Source: Phymatolithon calcareum (Eukaryota; Rhodophyta; Florideophyceae; Hapalidiales). Taken from it: a DNA stretch of 64,000 bases. This document shows positions 38,382 to 47,988 of this stretch, piece after piece (positions within the stretch are counted from its first letter, which is position 1; each line of letters opens with the position of its first letter). The stretch spans positions 1,054,001 through 1,118,000 of the forward strand of contig OZ345358.1 of assembly GCA_977006965.1 (NCBI GenBank), written 5' to 3'. A program made the translations under genes and the position numbers. Under the pieces are notes generated by a model that was not told where the DNA came from, did not search any database, and saw only the letters and a list, made by a program, of their open reading frames with translations.

Positions 38382-39722
38382 ATGCCTAGCCCGGGCTCTA
38401 CCGCCCCCGACGACCGTTCCCTCTCCGACTCTGACTCTGTCTCCGACTCCGACGATCTCTTCGGCGAACGTCGTCGTGCGGCAGAGAAAGCTGCCCTCCT
38501 TGCGCGTCGAGATCGTTTGATCGCCGCCTCTTTAAAACGCGCACCCACCTCCTCCTCCTCCGCTCCCCCTTCATCTGTCGCCCGCCCTGCATCCCCCCTG
38601 CCGTCCCGACCACCAAAGCGCGCCCGCACACGCAGTACTCGCCCCGTCTTCGACATATTCGCGGACGATGCGCCTCCACCCCCTTTCTCCATCCCGCATG
38701 CGCAGCCGGGCGCCGACGCGCCAGTAGAGATTGGCGGTTACGCCCGTCTCCGTCCCGGCGACGTGCTCGGCGACGGTCGTTACGTGGTCGAAAGCTGTGT
38801 GGGACAGGGCGTGTTTGCAAGCGTCTTCCGCTGCCGGCAGATGTCGACCGGTCTGACGGTTGCCATCAAGGTGTCGCGCGCGAACGCGGCCATGCGTCGT
38901 GCGGCGGCGCGCGAAATAGCCGTTTTGCGCTTCGTTCATGCGGCAGACCCGGCCGGTCGCTCTTGTGTCGTAGATGTGCTGGACGAGTTTTTGCCTCGTG
39001 GCGCGCATTCCGCAATTGTTTTTGAGTATCTCGATGTATCGCTGCGCGCCATTGTGCGGCAACATGTGGGCGGCGTTCGCTTGGCGACGGCGAGACTGTA
39101 TGCTGCGCAGACTTTACGCGCACTGGCGTTGCTGGCGAGAATGGGCGTTGCGCACGCGGATGTAAAGCCGGATAATGTGTTGGTGTCCGCGGACCTTGCT
39201 CGAATCCGCGTGGCGGATTTCGGATGCGCGGTGCGGAAGGAGGACGTGAGTGATCCGCCCAGTGCGTATCTTGCTGCTAGGTTCTACCGTGCACCGGAGA
39301 CTATTCTGGGACATGTGCCGACGCCGCCGATCGATGTGTGGGCTGCGGGGTGCATGCTGTATGAGCTGTACACAGGTGCTGTTGCGTTTCCTGGTGGAAG
39401 TAATAATGAGATGCTGGGGTTATTTATGAATGCGCGCGGTCTGATGCCGATGCGGGTGTTGCGGAGGGGACGATTTAGGCTGACGCACTTTGACGAGGAT
39501 AATAGGTTTCTGAAGAAGGAGAGGTATTCTGTGTCGGGAAAGGAAAGTTTGAGGATGGTGTCGCGTAATAGTGCTGGTGGAAGACATAACCCGATTCGAG
39601 AGAGGATGGCTTTCGAACGTGGCACACAGATGGCCCGCGACACACTGTGCGAACCCAGACGACAGGCACGTCAACGCTCTACCCCGCAAATAGCTAGAAG
39701 CTCCGTCATTCCAGTAAGGTAG
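38382..39722 (+). CDS. PRP4-like kinase copy 3, C-terminally truncated ORF
   Basis: This frame is open for 446 residues from ATG 38382. It keeps the Ser/Asp-rich N-terminus, the glycine loop (GQGVFASVF), VAIK, HADVKPDN, DFGCA and RFYRAPE. At 39607, after NPIRER, the native C-lobe is replaced by 40 unrelated residues starting MAFERGTQMARDTL. The lost part contains the final kinase subdomain (LVLDPAKRIS in copy 4), needed to stabilise the C-lobe. The ORF could be translated, yet it is unlikely to be a normal kinase. It might act as a decoy, or simply be a young pseudogene. Confidence 0.75.
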   Translation: MPSPGSTAPDDRSLSDSDSVSDSDDLFGERRRAAEKAALLARRDRLIAASLKRAPTSSSSAPPSSVARPASPLPSRPPKRARTRSTRPVFDIFADDAPPPPFSIPHAQPGADAPVEIGGYARLRPGDVLGDGRYVVESCVGQGVFASVFRCRQMSTGLTVAIKVSRANAAMRRAAAREIAVLRFVHAADPAGRSCVVDVLDEFLPRGAHSAIVFEYLDVSLRAIVRQHVGGVRLATARLYAAQTLRALALLARMGVAHADVKPDNVLVSADLARIRVADFGCAVRKEDVSDPPSAYLAARFYRAPETILGHVPTPPIDVWAAGCMLYELYTGAVAFPGGSNNEMLGLFMNARGLMPMRVLRRGRFRLTHFDEDNRFLKKERYSVSGKESLRMVSRNSAGGRHNPIRERMAFERGTQMARDTLCEPRRQARQRSTPQIARSSVIPVR

Positions 39723-39850
39723 ACAGACTCTTAACAGAGCGCGTAGTCTTGCATCGCAAGAGCAGTGCAGATGCAAAAGAAGTTTAGGCTGTTTCCGAAT
39801 TTGCTTTTCGCAGGAAGGACCCGTTTACGGAAGCAATGCCCTCAATGTAA

Positions 39851-40059
39851 GACACCTTTAGACACCACAAATCCCGCCTGACGAACTGAGGGGAGATGTA
39901 CCTCATTCAGGACTCCTTAGCTTCTCAAAAGCCCGACACCTATGTCTCTCTCTCATTGAGAGGTGGTATGGGTATTGGGCTCATGAGAAGCTAATGAGTC
40001 TTAAACGAGGGATGTTCCCCCCTCACTTCGTCTGACGGGCTTTGTGGTGTCTAAACACC
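39851..40059. repeat. 210-bp foldback, unit 3
   Basis: Third copy of the long hairpin (see 1843 and 22188), with arms GACACCTTTAGACACC and GGTGTCTAAACACC. Confidence 0.72.
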
Positions 40060-40961
40060 GCAAGGATTACTTGGATAAATAGTGTGGAACGTCACCGTTT
40101 GAAGATTAATCTTGAGCCTTGCGATGTGTCGAAGGACACGTGACCGCCACGACTGACCGAACAAAACCACCTGTCGACGGAGAGAAGATGTATGTTCCCT
40201 TGCGCTCTTGCAAGGTCCCTGTTTTGAGCCTACAGGTGTGAGGATTCGAAGGAGTTTAGGACTCAGTCCTGCATGAATCACGTTTACTGTGACCTGATCT
40301 GTTGTGTTGGTTGTTCTTGGTTGTGTCCTCCTTCTACCTATCTGCTACCGGTGAAGGGTATTTATACCCTTTCCTCTTTGCCCAGAACATCCCAAAATAT
40401 TGAGAGAACTTGCTGTCCTTCTACATCACAGCACAAACACTAAACGTAGACTACTAAATTGCACTCCAAGAAATATAATTATTTCTTGGGCTGTAATCAT
40501 TGGATTCTTATTCTTGCTCCCTTCCAGCATCTCACCTTGTTTGACACGAATTTAAATTCGAGGGCAAAGAAGAATAGTTCGACAAATAGAGCCCCCGCGC
40601 AGCTCGACTTTACTCGTACAACCCAAGACATCCAACCGCAAGATCACTACAATCTTTGCTGCTCGTCGTCATTTGATGCGTCTGATCGCACTCTCTTTTT
40701 TCCCTCCCTTCCCACCCCAATATATATAAATATATTTGACGATTTAAAAATAGGCTATCTTGTACATTACTCGATCCCCGGTTCTAGGAACATTCACGGG
40801 CACTCCTGTGATTTCGTTTGAACGACTTTAGGACACCCGCGAGTTCAGTGGAATGCAGCTAGGCTTTTTCATTTTTGCCCGATCCCTGCGTTTTAGGGCC
40901 GGAGGCATATGAACAGTCGGGGGCATTCCTAAGTCTTCGTGCTGAACGTCTTTCGCACTAG

Positions 40962-42912
40962 TGTCTATTTTACGAACCCCCTCAATTGAGGGGCGATTTG
41001 AAAGCTCGAAAAAATCAATAAAGCAAATTCGAAACAGATCGCTCACGCCATATTCGTAAAGCCTGGCTCATCTTCTGTCCGAGGAGTATCCACAATACTA
41101 CCTTAAATTCGCTTCGTTCGGCGCCAGAAACGAAAATATGTTGGTCACGCAGAAGTACCAGACCTGCCATTCCAGGAGAAAAACACCGGCCGCGCGCGGT
41201 CGGTACATCAGTACACACAAAGGCAGCATCTGCAAGCAGTCTTGCAGAGTGCTCTAGACTATACGGAGCCATTTCGAAGTCAAAAAAGGTGAGTAGTATG
41301 GTTCAGAATGTACTCGGGGAAAAAATCAATGGTCGCGCGAGCATCTTACATCGCATGAAATGGGTTCTGATTCGTCATCCATTGAAGAAGACTAAGATTA
41401 AGTCAGTCCACATTGTCAACGTCAAGGCAGAGAACGCTGGCGATGACATTACAGACGCTGAAAAGCTTGAACCGAGCCAACACCGGCAAAGCGCGGTACC
41501 GCCCATGCCTGCTTACAGTGTTCATTCTTGCCAATCTTTATCGCGAAACACCTGTTTATCGTCTACAGTCGCGATCACATGCTCCTCAGAAGGGCATACA
41601 AGCTTCAATGAAACCTTCAGAAGCTCTAAACGCCCTCTTCCGAGCACTCTCGCCTAAGTCTTACAATGTCCTTGAGACCAAACATCGCACCGCGAACTTG
41701 ATGTCATCACGCCCGACCGCGAGCCGAATACGTGCGCTCATTGGGTCACAAGGTACAAGCGGAAGTTCTATGTCCGTTTTAGACACGATTTTACTCTCAG
41801 TTGTGGAAACTTCGCACTCTAAACAGAGACTTCTTATTCGAGATTTGTGGTATTGGACTTCATTCGAAGTACGATTGCGTGATGACGATGTTTCCCCAAG
41901 TTACCTGCGAAAATTTGCTGCTTGGACGTCCGCTAAGCTGAAAAGAAAGGGGCGAAAAGAGACTACAGTGACAGAGCCTATTAAGTTTTTCGAAATACTC
42001 GTCCTCATGGCAAGAGTTGAGTTCGGCGCTGAGTGCGCTTTCTGGAAGTCTACCAGGCCGAAGAAGTATCTCCCCGGCCCTTCTTCTTCCAAAAAATGGA
42101 TGCCGGTGGCCGAATACCTCCTGTTGATTTCATTCAGAGTGCAATCAAGTGAATTAGGCCACATTTACTTTGCGCAGTACCGCTGGTCACCTCGGTCAAG
42201 ATTATGTCGATCCCGCGAATGACTACAGAAAGCACACTGTGTCAAAGAGATTTTGAAGGCGAGATGGCCCATGGAATGGCAGTTCTGTGCTTTCTTATGG
42301 CCGTATATGCTGGTGTAAGGCGCATTGCATGTGTGGATTCATACTTAGTGAGTGCTGACTCTGCAGAGATTCAACAAGTGCGTCTATAGTTCATAGGAAC
42401 CATCTAACTCTTCTGGAGATTTTCTAGGTTGTTAGATAGCTGTTATTCTCTTGTGACCATGCAGAGTGTCAGCAGCACATGACGCAGTGAAGGTTTTGTG
42501 AAGTGCCGGGAGAGCAAATCTTCGACAGCATTTGACAAGCGCATTACTTGTGGAAGTTCAGTCGCACCAGAGCGTACATTTGCATTCGAGAGCAGTGTTG
42601 GACGCCACGTTACCCCTAAGAAAAGTAAAAGAATGATTGTAGAGGTCATGATGACTTCTTTTGTTTTGCAAAACAACTGCAGAGTTTGAAAATGCAAGAC
42701 CTCGACCATTGTGTTCTCACAATGTAATACGCTTGATAGTGCCACATTATACATTTGCGACATTTCCACTGTTAGGAACTGCTTCACTAAGCATGCTGAA
42801 GACATCTATGAGCTTGGCACTGTTGATGCGCTTGATAACGAGTAACTTTCAAGAGCAAAAAATTAAATGAATCTCTTCCCTCAATTGAGGGAAAATTTCC
42901 GTAAAATAGACA
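40962..42912 (+). mobile_element. piggyBac-like element, decayed, with CTAG flanks
   Basis: Terminal repeats TGTCTATTTTAC/GTAAAATAGACA and internal CCTCAATTGAGG palindromes match the element at 8156. CTAG flanks it (40958-40961; 42913-42916). Unit 1 at 2951-2966 reads TTCGCACTAGAGATAA, the empty site with a single CTAG. Transposase pieces are recognisable (AAWTSAKLKRKGRKETTVTE; RIACVDSYLVSADSAE; a trace of the Cys-rich end), but the block with the first catalytic Asp is deleted and the frame is broken. Confidence 0.9.
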
Positions 42913-43448
42913 CTAGAGATAAGCTCGTGGGGACACCCGCGAGGTCATGGGAATGCCGTTGGTGCGCATCGGAGATCCCGCCGGGACAGAGATGTTCCTG
43001 AAGCGCGGAAAGACGATCCGTGAAAGCTTCGCGTCTCAAAAAAACAAAGCATGGATAAACTGCGAAGCAGACGATGAGCGACGCCCGACTCTCTGTTCCG
43101 ATAAAGATAAATTTATGGGCCGAGTAGGCATAAAGACCATAAAAGCAATATGTGGTGAGAGACCCTAAACGTACTCAATTTTTTTCCATGTGAAGCTGTC
43201 ACAGAACCGCTACAGGCGCTCCTGTTATGAACCAGCGATCTTTCCGCAGTAAAGAGAGAAATCAAAATGATCATGTGGCTGAGGGTGGGACAGTGGAGAT
43301 CAATCGCCCACAGCTTCTTTGGATTGATTTTCTACATATATTCAGATTTTCTAAAGGGTACTCTTTCTCTTTCTTTATTGCCGGATAACTGAGTTACACA
43401 AAGTGTACGTTACTCATATCTAAGGGACATCTAAGCTGCTCCTGGACT

Positions 43449-43505
43449 GGATACATTCTGGGTTCTCGCGTAACTGCTTCCCGCGAGTACTGCGGCACAC
43501 CACTC
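43449..43505 (-). repeat. Fragment of SINE A, unit 3
   Basis: Same truncated SINE A piece and same break point as at 3494-3550 in unit 1. Confidence 0.65.
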
Positions 43506-43735
43506 AGCGATCTTCTCAATTTAACTTTATTGCAGTTAATTGCAATTCATTGCAATTTTATATATATTGCACGGAGTTTTCGCTATTGCAGCTGTAATTG
43601 GAGCAGACTTTCGAATTGTAATTGTAACTGGATCATAATTTCCAAATTGAAACTCAAATTGGAGCGGTGGAGTTTACTTTTAGGTGGCTTACAGCATCGG
43701 CAGGAAGCACGGTTGCACCTGGCAGGTGCAGCCTT

Positions 43736-43786
43736 GACTTCGACTTAATGGATGCACACACAGTGTGCATTTATTCAGTCGAAGTC
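43736..43786. repeat. 51-bp palindrome, unit 3
   Basis: GACTTCGACTTAATG...TATTCAGTCGAAGTC. It is the counterpart of 3781-3831 with a few mismatches between arms. Confidence 0.68.
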
Positions 43787-44080
43787 TCTCGACACACCGA
43801 GATCCAGTTTGGGTGGCTCGTAACACACATATCACTTTTTGGTTTTCTGGCTGTTGCAGGGTAGACTTTGCGTGGCGCTTCTTATAGTCTATGACATCGA
43901 AGTAGCAGCTACGAACCAGGGCAATGGCCACGATGTGCAAGCGTACGGCAGGGCGTTCATACTGCTACTTATTGTGAGCAAGCTTGTTCTCTGTCTTCCG
44001 CTCGCCATTAGACGATTCCACCAGAAGCGACTGAGATGGTTCCACGTTTCGCGAGTCCATGGGGGCTGACCAAAACCGCG

Positions 44081-45538
44081 TCAGACTCCGCACCGTAAAC
44101 AGGCACACCCGAAATTCGAACCCATGACCTTTCTCTTGGTGGCATATGCGCACCCCGGACGTAGTTTAACCATTGTAGCACAAGTGCAGTCACATTTTGC
44201 ATACGCAAGCCCATACTTTTCCCAGAGCTGTTCATCAACAACGTACTTCTCCTTCTCCGTGTCCTTCACAGACTCCATCTTTCTCCACTGCATCCTTGCT
44301 CGCACCACAAACTCAAGCACAATCCCGACGACCATGAAGCAAAAAGCAATACTCAGAAACAATTCTCCTTTAAACAAAAAATCACCCGTTGTCTCACATT
44401 TCGCATGCCACAATTCCGCCGCCCCGACAGTGTCCCTCTTCGTAGCACCATGAATCCGCAATATAGTCGCATCCTGCGACAGCTGCGAGAATAGAATGAG
44501 TTCCACACCCTTGATAGCAAACGGGATCATGGCCGCTACATCAGTGATGAGCAGATATCCAAAAGTGGTAATCTTCCCCACGTCTGCAAAGGACGCTACG
44601 GGAATCAACGCCATTACAAGCGGCAGCACACTGACGGCGATATTCGACTTTGAAAACAAACCCTTTACACGTTTGCGTTCATGTTCGCGTTTCAAGATCG
44701 CAGCCTGAATCGCAGGGTTTCGAGCAGGCGTCAGCAGAGAGGCGAAACGCGACGTAAGTGGACTGTCATCCCATTTTGCGAACGTTGTCGTTGAATTTCT
44801 CACCGGTTCATGCATTGCATATCCTCGAGCTCGAACTCTCAGAGCGCGCACATGGTTATTTACATCGAGAAAGAGGTTCTCGCCAAGATAACAGCGTTCG
44901 AAATCCTTTATGTGGATACCTGGCGGCACGTTCGAAATGTCGGCAGTCACAGCCCATCTACCACGAACGTAAAACGACGTGAGATGGTACAATTTGCAGT
45001 CTTGGATGTCTTGCAGGTAATTAAAAGCGGAGAATGTGTACGCCTCCTTCCACACACACCCGGCGCGGAGCATGATATTCTCCACTGACTTCAGCACGGC
45101 GAACTTCGAACGGTTTATGGCGTGTATGTATGCGAATAATGCGCGCTCTATTGTCGCGTTCAGTTCAAGTTTCACATTGGCTATGCACGGACGGTACAAG
45201 TCACCGAAGCCGCGAAAGGCCAGTGACTTGTTCAATTCCATTGCATACTTTTCGCCCGGTTCGTAGTTACAGGGGTTGGCATCGAAGGATATGCCGTACT
45301 CCCAGTTTACAAGCCGGTTGTTGTGCTTTTTGCTCTCCGTTGCCAGTATGTTGACCACGGATGTGAGAGCCGCTTTGCCGTTGGGGTCGAGGTTAAACTG
45401 AGTTGCGAACGGCTCGGAGCTCGACGCTGAGAATACGTGCTCGTGAAAGGTGTCCGTGCTGGTGCGTTGCGATGCCGGCGCAGCGAGGCTCCATGTGGTT
45501 GAGAAGCAGAAGAGGAAAATATGCGAGAAGGATATCAT
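44081..45538 (-). CDS. Secreted/membrane protein copy 3, 485 residues
   Basis: ATG 45538 starts a full open frame. Residues 1-19 form a signal peptide (MISFSHIFLFCFSTTWSLA). Residues 20-295 form a luminal or extracellular domain with Cys at 90, 118, 161, 181 and 216 and N-glycosylation-type sites (near 103, 127, 142, 248). Hydrophobic segments lie at about 299-317, 323-350 and 392-413, with a charged tail after them. The last about 30 residues (from about 456) are read from the tRNA-like SINE B insertion and differ from copy 2. Gene and kinase are transcribed towards opposite strands within each unit. I do not recognise the family; topology suggests a surface or endomembrane protein. Confidence 0.78.
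   Translation of the reverse strand: MISFSHIFLFCFSTTWSLAAPASQRTSTDTFHEHVFSASSSEPFATQFNLDPNGKAALTSVVNILATESKKHNNRLVNWEYGISFDANPCNYEPGEKYAMELNKSLAFRGFGDLYRPCIANVKLELNATIERALFAYIHAINRSKFAVLKSVENIMLRAGCVWKEAYTFSAFNYLQDIQDCKLYHLTSFYVRGRWAVTADISNVPPGIHIKDFERCYLGENLFLDVNNHVRALRVRARGYAMHEPVRNSTTTFAKWDDSPLTSRFASLLTPARNPAIQAAILKREHERKRVKGLFSKSNIAVSVLPLVMALIPVASFADVGKITTFGYLLITDVAAMIPFAIKGVELILFSQLSQDATILRIHGATKRDTVGAAELWHAKCETTGDFLFKGELFLSIAFCFMVVGIVLEFVVRARMQWRKMESVKDTEKEKYVVDEQLWEKYGLAYAKCDCTCATMVKLRPGCAYATKRKVMGSNFGCACLRCGV
44094..44181 (-). repeat. SINE B (tRNA-like) insertion, unit 3
   Basis: Bounded by GCAC (44090-44093 and 44178-44181), with B box GGTTCGAATTTC on the - strand. It is absent from unit 2 at the matching place (32880 region). 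Confidence 0.6.
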
Positions 45539-46130
45539 CCAAATGGGTTGTGTTCTCCACCACTTGTACAGCGAACATATGCGGAGCGCAAGCCGGAGGG
45601 GCAGGGGAAGGTGTGCTGCTCAAGTGGATGTGTTTAACAGTATGTGTGAAGCATTGTTTCTGCCCTGGGCGGACACTGTGTAATGCAGCTTCACTGCAGG
45701 AGTATCTAGCAGTATCTAAGTTGGCGCTGTTGTACAGACATGGCATTATTGAAAGTATGGAGAGAGATGGAGACAAACCGCGGTACATGAGATCTGAGAC
45801 AATTATGTCGGCTGCGCTTATAAAGGCAGACAAATTTGCTTGGGACATTGGTCCGAAGTTGTCAGAATTGTGCCCCGTTGCGTCGTCGAATAATTTTAAC
45901 TTCGGCGCAGTATGGGACCGCACTCAATTGAGTGCGATCCGAACATCGTTTCAACAGTGAGTTTTCTCGCGGATGACGTCATACTTCGCGCAGTTTCCCC
46001 AATAGGTACAAAAGCCGCTTGAGAGCAGAAACAGCCAAGATCAGTCTACCAGGAACGATATAGTCGCTATGGAAAACAGGAATCCGTTTGTGCAAGCAAC
46101 CAAGCACTTTTAAGCAAAACAGTCTGCCGA

Positions 46131-46485
46131 ATGCTTAGATCAAAATTCCTTACAATGGAAGGAGATCTTCTCGAATTGAAGAGGAAGAGGAGAATCCCGT
46201 ATGACAAGACGAGCAAACTACCAGCAATCCTCAAACTCCCGAAGGTGAAGCACACGCAATTAGCGCTTCATTACATCTGTGGAAGATTTCCGCAGGTGTC
46301 GACAACAAGCAGGTGGAAAAATTTGGAAACCGAGCTCGACAGCATATGGAAACGCTGGAAAAAAATCTGCCAGGATATGAACTGAAAGGAGACAAAAGAC
46401 TGGACACCGAGAAAGCACTTTACGAGCTCTTGCTATTCAGCAAGCCCATCATCGAGTGCATGGAAAACGAAGAAGGACTGCTCTG
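46131..46485 (+). pseudogene. Frameshifted copy of the 118-residue hypothetical ORF
   Basis: It is homologous to 7155-7511. A one-base deletion (ACAAGCAGGTGG for ACAAGCATGGTGG) moves the frame, so only the first 60 residues agree. The original frame would end at GLL near 46485. Confidence 0.6.
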
Positions 46486-46710
46486 AATCAAGAACGAGAA
46501 GTTACGTAGATGTCCCTTAGGACACGAAGCCTATTAGCGGGAACACCAGCAGCGAACCCACAACTTTCCCCTTCGCCTATAGCAGACGGTAAGTTTCAAC
46601 GGTCTACACACTGGAAGGTAGCAACTGAGGAAGCCTTGCCCATTTATTCGTAAGATTCTGAGGCTTTTAAATAAAGTTCAATTAAAAATTTTTCCCCAAT
46701 AGGGCTCCAA

Positions 46711-47292
46711 TTGCTCCTGGAAATCGCCTCAGACTGGGCCGCCTCTACAGAGATGGTTTGGAATACTACTGTCGGGAAAAGCTGCGTCATAACTTCCAAT
46801 GGTGCAAGCGAAAGCTTCAAATTCGTTCTTGTAAGAAAAGAAATCGAGACTGTGTCTGAAACTACATACTTGGGCATATACATATCTTCGAACGGCGTAA
46901 CAGAATCTTCTACGCTTTCCAGAATAGATACTGCGCAGAATCGATTGATGGTTCTCGGAAACATCGGACTCCACGGAAAAGGGTTCACACCCTCGACATG
47001 CTTAAGACTATATAAGGCGCTCGTCCGACCAATGACGGAGTATCTTCTCTCGCTCGCAGATATGACGAGTAACATCCTTCGCGCACAGGACACTCTAGAG
47101 AGCAACCTGTTCTCAAGCATGTCCGGCACCTGGTGCAAGAATATACAGGCCCGCTTTCGAGGAATATACGGCCTGGAGTCCATTCAATTACGCCAAGCGC
47201 ATTTGAGCTCTAAATTCCTAACAACACAGAAATTTCGAAGAAAAAAGGCACTTGAGCTTCCCAAGGGCACACAATACGACTGGCAATATTGA
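46711..47292 (+). pseudogene. LINE reverse transcriptase C-terminal fragment, uninterrupted
   Basis: This is the empty-site version of the fragment at 7736: IASDWAASTEMVWN, TTYLGIYISSNGVTESSTLS, GNIGLHGKGFTPSTCLRLY, KALVRPMTEY. It belongs to a 5'-truncated non-LTR element whose sequence continues to the (AATCC)n tail at 47813-47834. Confidence 0.8.
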
Positions 47293-47834
47293 ACGCGACA
47301 AAGGATGTACTTCACAAAGCTCTTCTCTGTGCCTCTACAGAGGTATTTGCGCTCAACGTAGATGCCACGACAAATGTAAACGCAAGAACGCAGAAGAACG
47401 CAAAATAAGAATGGGATGCATGTCTCCCTCCTAAAGCCGCTGGACGGGAGGGCCCGCGCTCTCCTCAGCCCATCAAGAACGACCTTTCACAATTTCTCAT
47501 CCTCAAAAAAGGGAAGCACTGGCTTCTTTGCACGCACTGGTTATTTCACCGCTTCCCATACTCCTGGAAAGAGCAATCAAGAAACGAAGATTCAGAACTA
47601 GATGAAACCCTCAACGATATTTCAAATTTAATGCCGAAACAACGACTTTCCGATATTCAAAAAGAAATTCTGGAAATGGCAGTCGATACTGTCCAAAGAA
47701 AATGTCTGAAATCAACTACTTAAATGAGAACGTAAGCGAAGGAATGTTGCGCAACCAAAAGGCTCTCAGGTGCAATGATAATTGAAAGAGGGAGCTTCAA
47801 TTTTAAAAACAGAAATCCAATCCAATCCAATCCG
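47293..47834 (+). other. LINE 3' region and (AATCC)n tail
   Basis: The sequence is shared upstream of kinase copies 2-4. It contains the frame ending DIQKEILEMAVDTVQRKC and stops in an AAATCCAATCCAATCCAATCCG tail. A related inverted copy is at 54925-55110. Confidence 0.55.
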
Positions 47835-47904
47835 TTTCTATAGTGAGGTCAATTACACCTATAGTAACTACAGAATGCCATTTACAATTACACCGAACAC
47901 TAAT

Positions 47905-47956
47905 GTAGTCAAAATTGGCTACAATTTTGTGATTCCCAAGCGGTTTTTATCCGCTT
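47905..47956 (+). promoter_or_regulatory. Dyad elements upstream of the intact kinase
   Basis: GTAGTCAAAATTGGCTAC (47905-47922) and AAGCGGTTTTTATCCGCTT (47938-47956) lie 67 and 33 bp before the ATG. An out-of-frame ATG at 47981 precedes the start by 8 bases (ATGGCACCATGCC) in this copy and most others. It could lower initiation at the main ATG. Confidence 0.45.
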
Positions 47957-47988
47957 GATCCCTAAACACCGTCACCCTTCATGGCACC

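Larger units (their letters stand above)
19098..39607 (+). repeat. Tandem duplication unit 2
   Basis: This is the longest unit (20.5 kb). It has been enlarged by a hAT insertion, an 0.88-kb block at 22579, Copia, a pogo-like element and a 2.9-kb block at about 34410-37280. The last block also replaces about 2 kb of unit sequence found in units 1 and 3, including the small ORF and LINE RT region. Confidence 0.75.

Noticed and set aside
38398-39776. Long - strand frames opposite the kinase copies
   Set aside because: They recur opposite all copies because of GC-rich codon use on the + strand, break at different places and have no motifs. They are shadows.
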